Positions 1 to 5,256 of a stretch of 7,123 nucleotides of DNA are shown here, piece after piece. The stretch's first letter is position 1. Every line of letters begins with the position of its first letter. Where the stretch lies: NCBI GenBank assembly GCA_900548225.1, contig URJM01000088.1:1-7123 (forward strand). The letters run 5' to 3'. The notes under the pieces were generated by a model, which saw nothing but the letters and a program-made list of their open reading frames with translations, was not told the DNA's origin and ran no database searches. Source of the DNA: an uncultured bacterium. Its GTDB lineage: Bacteria; Verrucomicrobiota; Lentisphaeria; Oligosphaerales; Oligosphaeraceae. The translations under genes and the position numbers were made by a program.

Positions 1-424
1 CCGCCTCCGTCTCCTTCTTAAGTGAAAGCTTTACGCCTGAACGTTTCATTCCTTCCGTGCCGTCTGTGGACTTTTTCTCCGCCACGGGAGCCGCCGTCGG
101 GATTTCTCCGGCGGTGCCAAGCTTCAGCTTGGGATGATGTGGTTCCTCAGGGGCTGCCGCGGGGGGCGCTTCGTTCTTGAGGGATGACGCGGCTTCGCTC
201 TTCAGCGCGGCCGCTGCGGAGGAGGGAATTGCGGAGGAAGCCGCCACAGGCGTCGCGACTGGCGTCGCCGCTGGTGTCGCAGTCCCGTTGGATGTGGGAA
301 GCCTCACGAAACGAACCTTCTGGGGCATCGCCTCTGCGGCGGCGGGGTCGGCTGTCGCAGGTGTGGCTGGAGCCGCGGGTGAAACAGGAGTGAAGGCGGG
401 GGTGCCTTTGTTTTCTTCGGACAT
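1..424 (-). CDS. Ala/Pro-rich low-complexity protein, partial (C-terminus beyond the left edge)
   Basis: The frame starts at ATG 424 and stays open to base 1, giving 141 visible residues with no stop. A good ribosome site, GGAGGAA at 440-434, lies 9 bases before the ATG. I do not recognise a family. The N-terminus is MSEENKGTPAF, followed by Ala/Pro/Thr/Ser-rich linker, including a tandem ATP/VATP-like stretch at about residues 48-61. Three short basic, beta-strand-like segments interrupt it: KVRFVRLP (36-43), PKLKLGTA (98-105) and GVKLSLKK (130-137). There is no signal peptide or membrane helix in the visible part, so it looks cytosolic and largely disordered. It has its own candidate promoter and lies beyond the terminator of the upstream cluster, so it is probably transcribed separately. 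The plus-strand ORF at 177-473 is its antisense shadow. Existence of the gene is fairly secure; function is unknown. Confidence 0.72.
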   Translation of the reverse strand, partial: MSEENKGTPAFTPVSPAAPATPATADPAAAEAMPQKVRFVRLPTSNGTATPAATPVATPVAASSAIPSSAAAALKSEAASSLKNEAPPAAAPEEPHHPKLKLGTAGEIPTAAPVAEKKSTDGTEGMKRSGVKLSLKKETEA

Positions 425-470
425 TATCTCTAGTTCCTCCAATGGAAGTATTCTACGAAAGAATCAGGGG

Positions 471-500
471 TAAAAATAGCCCCTAATTGTCAATGTTCAA
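471..500 (-). promoter_or_regulatory. Candidate promoter with overlapping palindrome for the Ala/Pro-rich gene
   Basis: On the minus strand TTGAAC (500-495) is followed after 16 bases by TATTTT (478-473), a weak sigma-70-like pair. A perfect TTGACA hexamer also lies at 493-488 but has no good -10 at 17 bases. An inverted repeat, AGGGG (466-470) and CCCCT (480-484) with a 9-base centre, straddles the proposed -10 and could be an operator. This is pattern matching only. Confidence 0.35.
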
Positions 501-532
501 GCACAAAGGGATGGAAATATTGGCGCGGAGTG

Positions 533-576
533 TAAAACAGACACGGCTGGAGTGGCTTGTCTGAAGCCCTCCAGCC
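533..576 (-). terminator. Rho-independent terminator after the AmaP-like gene
   Basis: Read on the minus strand, GGCTGGAG (576-569) pairs perfectly with CTCCAGCC (552-545). Inside it, GGCTT (568-564) pairs with AAGCC (558-554). This gives 13 base pairs with one bulged base (553) and a 5-base loop (563-559). The stem is followed by GTGTCTGTTTT, a moderate U-tract. It lies 34 bases after the stop codon of the gene at 611-1087 and before the promoter region of the next gene, so it most likely ends the eight-gene unit. Confidence 0.78.
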
Positions 577-610
577 ATGGTCTATTGGTTTCGTGGCGCG
601 TCCATGCAGA

Positions 611-1087
611 CTACTCGTCGGATGCCTGCTGTGCGGAATCCTCGCCGGCGGCTTCCGCCATCTCGTCGACGGAGGGAAGATGGACAACATTGATATCCAC
701 AATCTCAATCAGGTCGCCAAGCCCAAGCTTCGTCCTCGTCTCTTCAAGGATCTCCTTGCGGAGTCTGTCCTTGATGGCAACCAGGTCGGCCTGGGGCTTT
801 GCGGCAATGGAAATCTTCACATGGCATCTCTTGTCGCGCTTGACAAAGCAGACGCTCTTAAGGACGATTCCCTCGATGTTGCCGACAATCCCGCGGACGA
901 ATTGCCTCATCGCCCTGCTGCTGATTGTAAAGCTGCCGCCCTCGTCGGAGATGACAATCTCCTTGAGGCCGCCCCTGCACTTTGATGAAATCCAGATGAC
1001 AACCGAGAAGAAGATTATGAGTGCCGCGGAAAATGCGGCGCCAATCCAGAAATTGCATGTCCCCATGGCGCACCAGAGATTGCACAT
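611..1087 (-). CDS. Membrane-anchored Asp23/Gls24-like protein (AmaP-like)
   Basis: A 158-residue protein with one strongly hydrophobic helix at about residues 14-34, a short basic stop-transfer segment (SSKCRGG) and then a soluble domain at about 41-138. The soluble domain resembles the Asp23/Gls24 fold as seen in AmaP, the membrane anchor of Asp23 in Firmicutes. Its segment GSFTISSRAMRQFVRGIVGN (51-70) followed by IEG lines up with GAITLSKNCIARIVSKTAAG (33-52) followed by IEG in the neighbouring protein. Both domains end in a similar beta strand (IVDINVVHL here, VGRIDVYVKDL there). The tail (139-158) is acidic. Classical AmaP has two N-terminal helices; here I see one, with three cysteines before or at its start (C2, C6, C11). 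I chose ATG 1087 rather than 1093 because GGAGGAA (1100-1094) directly abuts 1093 but sits 6 bases before 1087. It probably recruits the upstream Asp23-like protein to the inner membrane. The exact name is less sure than the domain. Confidence 0.75.
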   Translation of the reverse strand: MCNLWCAMGTCNFWIGAAFSAALIIFFSVVIWISSKCRGGLKEIVISDEGGSFTISSRAMRQFVRGIVGNIEGIVLKSVCFVKRDKRCHVKISIAAKPQADLVAIKDRLRKEILEETRTKLGLGDLIEIVDINVVHLPSVDEMAEAAGEDSAQQASDE

Positions 1088-1093
1088 AGTCAT

Positions 1094-1100
1094 TTCCTCC
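1094..1100 (-). promoter_or_regulatory. Ribosome binding site deciding the start of the AmaP-like gene
   Basis: GGAGGAA on the minus strand (1100-1094). It touches the ATG at 1093 with no spacer but has a workable 6-base spacer to the in-frame ATG at 1087, two codons later. The later ATG is therefore the better start. Confidence 0.65.
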
Positions 1101-1151
1101 GTTGTATTTGTCTTTCAGTGACTTGACGGCGCGGCACAATGTGCGCGACAA

Positions 1152-1640
1152 CTACTCTTCCTTTGATTCGGCGTCTCCCTCGGCGTCCTCCTCGGAGGGT
1201 TTGTCGCCATTCTCGACATCCTCGGGGGCGACCAGGTCCTTCACATAGACGTCAATCCGCCCGACCTTGGCGCCGGTAATCGCGGCAATCTGGTCGGCGA
1301 TCCTTGTCTTGAGTTCCTTGATGACGCCCGGCAGATAGACACCGTAGTAGAGGTTGACTGCCAGCTTCAGGTTGACGCCCCCGTCCTGGAATTCGATGAC
1401 CATGCTGGAGTCATACGCCTTGCCGGAGAAGATGTTGAGGATGTCGCCGGCGCCCTTCGGGGCGAAGCGGGCGAATCCCTCGATGCCGGCGGCTGTCTTT
1501 GAGACGATTCGTGCGATGCAGTTCTTGGAGAGTGTGATGGCCCCGCGGTCGGCGTCATCGGCATTGAGGCTGAGAAGATCCTGCTTCTCGGGGGCGGCGG
1601 CCTTCTCGGCCTCTTCGATTTCCTTGCTATTATTGGTCAT
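1152..1640 (-). CDS. Asp23/Gls24 family envelope stress response protein
   Basis: A 162-residue soluble protein. The central domain (about 31-138) fits the Asp23/Gls24 (alkaline shock protein) family: it opens with GAITLSKNCIARIVSKTA, continues through IEGFARF, has a beta-rich middle (MVIEFQDGGVNLKLAVNLYYGVYL, 80-103), and then an amphipathic helix (VIKELKTRIADQIAAITG, 106-123) and a final strand (VGRIDVYVKDL). The N-terminal 30 residues are charged and Ala-rich. The C-terminal 25 residues are very acidic (Glu/Asp) and probably disordered. Start ATG 1640 is supported by GGAGGAG (1653-1647) with 6-base spacing; the upstream open frame to 1817 overlaps accC and lacks family features. In Firmicutes Asp23 forms a membrane-associated network through AmaP, and the next gene here is an AmaP-like anchor 64 bases away. 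The exact role in this organism is unknown. Confidence 0.85.
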   Translation of the reverse strand: MTNNSKEIEEAEKAAAPEKQDLLSLNADDADRGAITLSKNCIARIVSKTAAGIEGFARFAPKGAGDILNIFSGKAYDSSMVIEFQDGGVNLKLAVNLYYGVYLPGVIKELKTRIADQIAAITGAKVGRIDVYVKDLVAPEDVENGDKPSEEDAEGDAESKEE

Positions 1641-1665
1641 GGTTCTCTCCTCCTTGCTTGTTGTG

Positions 1666-1736
1666 GCACGGATGATTCCTAAAAGCCGTGCTTTGTTGCT
1701 AATATACAGGGGTTGAGGGCATTGGGGGGACCCAAT
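1666..1736. other. Two short hairpins in the accC-asp23 gap
   Basis: The 103-base gap holds two perfect 6-base-pair inverted repeats: ATTGGG/CCCAAT at 1721-1726 and 1731-1736 (4-base loop), and GCACGG/CCGTGC at 1666-1671 and 1686-1691 (14-base loop). Neither is followed by a U-tract on the minus strand, so they are not convincing terminators. They could be mRNA processing or stability elements separating accC expression from the Asp23 pair. A TATATT hexamer at 1709-1704 resembles a -10 box but has no matching -35. Confidence 0.4.
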
Positions 1737-1743
1737 CTCGAAA

Positions 1744-3102
1744 TCACACCTCGTCGAGCAACTCCTGGAGAGTGCCCGTATGGAATTCGCCGTCGACAAA
1801 CTGCCTGGAACTGACAAGCGCGTGGACGAATTCCGCGTTTGTGGTCAAGCCCTCGATTGTGAACTCCTCCAGCGCGAGCAGAAGCCTCTTGCGGGCAAGC
1901 TCACGGGTGTCGCCATGCGCGATCACCTTCGCAAGAAGGCTGTCGTAGTATGGGGGGACCACATATCCGTCGTAGAGATGGGAGTCGACCCGCACCCCGG
2001 GGCCTCCTGGAGCATGGTAGAACTTCACCGTGCCGGGGCATGGCGCAAAGTCTCGGGTGGGATCCTCGGCGTTGATGCGGGCCTCGATCGCATGCCCCCG
2101 GGGCTGGATCTCGGACTGCTTCCACGGAACGGGCTCCCCCAGAGCGACACGTATCTGGGCGGCAACCAGGTCTATTCCACAGACCATCTCCGTCACAGGA
2201 TGTTCCACCTGAAGGCGGGTATTCATCTCCATGAAGAAGAAATTCCTTGTGGATGGTTCGTAGAGGAACTCGATTGTGCCGACGCCCACATAGCCGGCGG
2301 CCTGGACTGCGGCGACGGCCGCCTTGTTCATCTTCTTGCGGACATCGTCTGGCAGGACGGAGCATGGGCTCTCCTCCACAACCTTCTGGTGATGGCGTTG
2401 CAGGCTGCAGTCGCGCTCGCCAAGGCAGACCACGTTGCCATGGTTGTCGGCAAGCACCTGGACCTCGACATGGCGCGGCGAGACGATGTACTTCTCCAGG
2501 TAGAGGTTTGAGTCGCCAAAGCCCGCCCGCGCCTCCGCCGCGGCGTTCTGGAATGCCTCCGGAAGAGTCCTTGCGCTCATGGCAAGGCGCATTCCCTTGC
2601 CGCCGCCGCCGGCCGCCGCCTTCAGAATCACGGGGTAGCCCACCTTCTCAGCCATCCTGCTGGCCTCGGCAATGTCGTGGACAACGCCAGCGGAGCCGGG
2701 AATGACGGGCACGCCAACCTTGTGCATGGTCGCCTTGGCGGCCGCCTTGTCCCCAAGCAACTCAATCGCCTTCGCGGATGGGCCGATGAAATTGATGCCG
2801 CAGTCGTGGCAAATCTCCGCGAATCTCGGATTTTCTGCGAGGAAGCCATATCCTGGATGGATTGCGGTTGCCCCGGTGAGTTCCGCGGCGGCAATGATTC
2901 GGTCCATCTTCAGGTAGCTCTCCGAAGAGGGGGCTCTGCCAATGCAAATCGCCTCGTCGGCAAGGCGGACAGGCAGGCTTGCGCGGTCGGCCGTGGAGAA
3001 GACGACTATGCTCTGCAGGCCGAGCGTGCGGCACGCCCTGATGATGCGCAGCGCCACCTCGCCTCTGTTCGCTATCAGTATCTTGACTGGTGAGTCGGGC
3101 AT
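1744..3102 (-). CDS. accC: Acetyl-CoA carboxylase, biotin carboxylase subunit AccC
   Basis: A complete 452-residue biotin carboxylase, close to the usual length of about 450. It carboxylates the biotin on AccB using ATP and bicarbonate, the first half-reaction of malonyl-CoA synthesis in the cytoplasm. The N-terminal domain starts KILIANRGEVALRIIRA (7-23). HPGYGFLAENP is at 82-92, the ATP-grasp glycine loop GGGGKG at 165-170, and ERDCSLQRHHQK at 229-240. Catalytic and metal-binding positions expected from E. coli AccC are present: K161, H211, K240, E278, E292, N294, R296 (in EMNTRLQVEHPVTE) and R342. The start is fixed by homology because KILIANRGE must lie at the N-terminus. No clear Shine-Dalgarno precedes it; with accB ending 24 bases upstream, translation may depend on coupling. 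The carboxyltransferase genes accA and accD are not in this window. Confidence 0.97.
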   Translation of the reverse strand: MPDSPVKILIANRGEVALRIIRACRTLGLQSIVVFSTADRASLPVRLADEAICIGRAPSSESYLKMDRIIAAAELTGATAIHPGYGFLAENPRFAEICHDCGINFIGPSAKAIELLGDKAAAKATMHKVGVPVIPGSAGVVHDIAEASRMAEKVGYPVILKAAAGGGGKGMRLAMSARTLPEAFQNAAAEARAGFGDSNLYLEKYIVSPRHVEVQVLADNHGNVVCLGERDCSLQRHHQKVVEESPCSVLPDDVRKKMNKAAVAAVQAAGYVGVGTIEFLYEPSTRNFFFMEMNTRLQVEHPVTEMVCGIDLVAAQIRVALGEPVPWKQSEIQPRGHAIEARINAEDPTRDFAPCPGTVKFYHAPGGPGVRVDSHLYDGYVVPPYYDSLLAKVIAHGDTRELARKRLLLALEEFTIEGLTTNAEFVHALVSSRQFVDGEFHTGTLQELLDEV

Positions 3103-3126
3103 TTCGTGAAGGGATGAATGGACGCC

Positions 3127-3555
3127 TTACTGGATTTCGAAGAGTTTCTGGCCGTATTCGACAGGCGAGCCGTTTTCGACCAGCACCTTCACGACAGTGC
3201 CGCTGAACTCGGACTTGATCTCGTTCATCACCTTCATCGCCTCGATGATGGCGACTACCTTGCCGGGCTTGACCAGGTCGCCGACACCGACAAAGGGGGC
3301 GTCCTCGGGGGACTGCGCAACATAGAAGGTGCCTACCATCGGGGAGACGATGAAATGGGAGTTGGGGTCGTTCTCCACCTCCAAATCGGTCGTGGAAGGC
3401 ACGGCAAGCTCCTGGGATGACGCAGCCGCCGGAGGCTCCTGGACACCCGCCGGCCTGACAACCCGCACCCGGTTGTTCTCCTCGGCTATCTCAACTTCGG
3501 TCAGACCATGACGCTCCATGATCTGCACTAGCTTGTGGACGATCTTCAGATCCAT
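3127..3555 (-). CDS. accB: Biotin carboxyl carrier protein of acetyl-CoA carboxylase (AccB)
   Basis: A 142-residue BCCP that carries the biotin shuttled between AccC and the carboxyltransferase in fatty-acid synthesis. The N-terminal part (MDLKIVHKLVQIMERHGLTE, 1-20) is the helical region that typically binds AccC. A Pro/Ala-rich linker (about 36-55) follows, then the biotinyl domain from SPMVGTFY (71-78) to the end. The biotin acceptor is Lys108 within EAMKVM (105-110). The segment SPEDAPFVGVGDLVKPG occupies the thumb region of bacterial BCCPs. It starts at ATG 3555, whose first base is shared with the aroQ stop (TAATG). GGAGA at 3569-3565, inside the aroQ coding end, is its ribosome site. 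The open frame up to 3603 is in aroQ sequence and is not used. It is a little shorter than E. coli AccB (156 residues) because the linker is short. Confidence 0.96.
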   Translation of the reverse strand: MDLKIVHKLVQIMERHGLTEVEIAEENNRVRVVRPAGVQEPPAAASSQELAVPSTTDLEVENDPNSHFIVSPMVGTFYVAQSPEDAPFVGVGDLVKPGKVVAIIEAMKVMNEIKSEFSGTVVKVLVENGSPVEYGQKLFEIQ

Positions 3556-3569
3556 TAATGCGAATCTCC
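3553..3569 (-). promoter_or_regulatory. Translational coupling junction aroQ-accB (TAATG)
   Basis: The aroQ stop and accB start share one base in TAATG (3557-3553). The accB ribosome site GGAGA (3569-3565) is encoded by the Gly-Asp codons of the AroQ C-terminus. A terminating ribosome could reinitiate on accB, tying its translation to that of aroQ. Confidence 0.7.
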
Positions 3570-4028
3570 ATTTGAATTGGTGACTGTCTCGGAGGAGGGG
3601 CACAGATGCGAGACAAGGCCGCGCAAGGCAAACTCGTATCCGTCAAAACCCATCCCTGCGACCACCGCCCAGGCGACCTCGCCAATGTAGCTGCGCCGGC
3701 GGTACTCCTCACGGCCGAAAATGTTGCTGATGTGAATCTCGACCGCAGGAAGGCGCACCCCGGCAATCGCGTCGCGAATCGCGATGCTCGTATGCGTGTA
3801 GCCGCCGGCGTTGATCAGAAGCCCGTCAAAACGGCCTGGCATCCCCCCAATCCAGTCGATGATGTCGCCCTCGTGGTTGCTCTGGCGGCATTCCAGTTCG
3901 ACGCCAAGCTTCAGCGCAACCCCATGGAGGCGCGCCTCAAGCTCGGATAGCGTGCCCGTGCCATAGATGCCAGGCTCGCGCATTCCAAGAAGCTGGAGGT
4001 TGGGTCCGTTGACAAGCAGGATTCGCAT
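3555..4028 (-). CDS. aroQ: Type II 3-dehydroquinate dehydratase
   Basis: A 157-residue class II dehydroquinase, which converts 3-dehydroquinate to 3-dehydroshikimate (third step of the shikimate pathway) and normally forms a dodecamer. The N-terminal signature NGPNLQLLGMREPGIYG (7-23) contains the catalytic Tyr22 and the flexible-loop Arg17. Other conserved blocks are NHEGDIIDWI (51-60), INAGGYTHTSIAIRDA (72-87) with Asn73 and His79, VEIHISN (96-102) with His99, and REEYRRRSY (106-114) with Arg110. The usual Pro or Ala residues in INPGAYTHT are Ala and Gly here, a mild variation. After the core, about 15 hydrophilic residues form a tail that overlaps the accB translation signals. The stop TAA overlaps the accB ATG, and the start lies 5 bases after the purO stop. 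No clear Shine-Dalgarno is seen, suggesting coupled translation. Confidence 0.96.
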   Translation of the reverse strand: MRILLVNGPNLQLLGMREPGIYGTGTLSELEARLHGVALKLGVELECRQSNHEGDIIDWIGGMPGRFDGLLINAGGYTHTSIAIRDAIAGVRLPAVEIHISNIFGREEYRRRSYIGEVAWAVVAGMGFDGYEFALRGLVSHLCPSSETVTNSNGDSH

Positions 4029-4033
4029 CGCGG

Positions 4034-4666
4034 CTATTTGAAGAAGGTGTCGAAGGAGCCGTCCGCGTTGCCAAGGGCACAGGCGGCGGAGATGGGGCGC
4101 TCGAAGTCGGCAAAGACGCCCTTGCCAAGAATGTAGTCGCAGGCGTCCGACGCGCTCTCCACGTCAAATGCGCCGTCACGCTGGTCGCAGCCGGGGACAT
4201 TCTTCTCGTAGGTGCTCACATAGAAGGCCTCGCCGGGATTCAAGGCGAAGCTGCGGACAATCAACGCGTCCTTGCGGACGATTGCAAGCCACCCCTCCGC
4301 GCCCTCCGGGGAGACGATGCCGGTGATTCTCGGCGTGTCCAGGGAGTCGTGCTCGTAGTCCATCGCCAGCATGACGGTGGCAAGCGCGTCCCGTGGAGAC
4401 ATGCCGGCGTCAAGCTTCTCTGCGACCGGGTCGGTGTGGGAACCGTTGGAGACGACGCAGAGCCCCTGTGCCATCCTCAGGCAGTTGTATGCGATATACG
4501 GGTTCTTGTGGATGTCCTGTTCAAAGCCGGGCTTGGGGACGATTGCAATCGAGTTGGCAAGCTGGACGCTCTGGCGGTTCGGGAAGGAGCGGGAGGAGAC
4601 CCTGTAGAGGGCGGCGCCCTTGCCCGCCAATGTCCTGCCTACTGCCACGATTCTGCCTACATACAT
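4034..4666 (-). CDS. purO: IMP cyclohydrolase, archaeal PurO type
   Basis: A 210-residue protein matching the PurO/IMP_cyclohyd family, which closes the ring of FAICAR to give IMP, the last step of de novo purine synthesis. Family blocks that I recognise are YVGRIVAVGRT (2-12), YRVSSRSFPNR (21-31), NPYIAYNCLR (55-64), NGSHTDP (74-80), DYEHDSLDTPRI (103-114) and FYVSTYEKN (148-156). The length agrees with the roughly 200-residue family. Most bacteria use the bifunctional PurH, whose C-terminal-unrelated cyclohydrolase domain is different, so a PurO-like gene suggests a genome with a split or alternative last purine steps, or a related function. Start ATG 4666 has AAGGAG (4681-4676) 9 bases upstream. 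It sits 5 bases before aroQ and probably forms one unit with it. The family assignment is firm; the catalytic role is inferred. Confidence 0.88.
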   Translation of the reverse strand: MYVGRIVAVGRTLAGKGAALYRVSSRSFPNRQSVQLANSIAIVPKPGFEQDIHKNPYIAYNCLRMAQGLCVVSNGSHTDPVAEKLDAGMSPRDALATVMLAMDYEHDSLDTPRITGIVSPEGAEGWLAIVRKDALIVRSFALNPGEAFYVSTYEKNVPGCDQRDGAFDVESASDACDYILGKGVFADFERPISAACALGNADGSFDTFFK

Positions 4667-4740
4667 AAGGTGATGCTCCTTGGTTGGATGGATGGAACGA
4701 ATGGAAAATCAAGGTTGCCGGGATGGCGCCCGCGCCAGGC

Positions 4741-5214
4741 TTATCCCTTCGACAGCAGGTGGGTGATGAGGAATGCGGCTATGGTGACCGCGCCCCAGAG
4801 GGCTGCAAGAAGCCCCCCCGTGAAGACGGCGAGAAAGCGGTTGAAGAGCCTGATATCCTGGACAATGCCAAGCTCCCCAAGATCCTTCTTCATGCGGGAA
4901 TAGGCGCCAAGGGCGCAGAGCAACCCCGCAATGTAACCCACGAAGACCGCGACAAGCACGCTGTCGGTGTCGCTCAGGAGAAAATTCACGAAGAGGGGGA
5001 TGGCGGCTGTCAGAATGGCCCCGAAGAGCACCTCACGCCAGGGATTGATGAGCGAGGACTTCTTGAACCAGTCGGAGTTCAGGTCGGACTTCTCCACAAG
5101 CGGAGTGAGAACAGACTTCAGGCGCAATGCGGAAATCCAGCCGGAAAACGCACCCGCTACAAGCAGGACGCATGCGACAAGAAGCGATGTCAGGGAATGG
5201 ACAAGGAAAAACAT
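4741..5214 (-). CDS. Four-helix integral membrane protein of unknown function
   Basis: A 157-residue hydrophobic protein that I cannot assign to a family. Predicted membrane helices lie at about 8-30, 62-80, 86-105 and 127-152. A charged segment between helices 1 and 2 (about 31-61, including LVEKSDLNSDWFKKSSL) and another between helices 3 and 4 (SRMKKDLGELGIVQDIRLFNRF, 106-127) are probably cytoplasmic, since both are positively charged. There is no cleavable signal peptide. Start ATG 5214 lies 42 bases after obg and lacks an obvious Shine-Dalgarno, so it may be translated as part of the obg mRNA. The stop is 74 bases before purO. The reverse frame contains a long ORF (4684-5823), but the hydrophobic-helix pattern and strand agreement with its neighbours favour this one. 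Confidence 0.75.
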   Translation of the reverse strand: MFFLVHSLTSLLVACVLLVAGAFSGWISALRLKSVLTPLVEKSDLNSDWFKKSSLINPWREVLFGAILTAAIPLFVNFLLSDTDSVLVAVFVGYIAGLLCALGAYSRMKKDLGELGIVQDIRLFNRFLAVFTGGLLAALWGAVTIAAFLITHLLSKG

Positions 5215-5256
5215 CTTGAAATCATTCGTGCGACGGGAGATTCCCGCCGGCAGGGA

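Noticed and set aside
177..473. Plus-strand Ala/Gly/Val-rich ORF
   Set aside because: It is opposite the Ala/Pro-rich minus-strand gene, which has a strong ribosome site and agrees with the direction of the neighbours. The repetitive look is the complement of the Ala/Pro codons.
1780..2511. Plus-strand ORF of 243 codons
   Set aside because: It is fully antisense to accC, whose motifs are unambiguous.
4724..4737. Perfect inverted repeat TGGCGC/GCGCCA after the membrane protein gene, as a terminator
   Set aside because: The loop would be only two bases and no U-tract follows directly. It is more likely a chance GC-rich palindrome.
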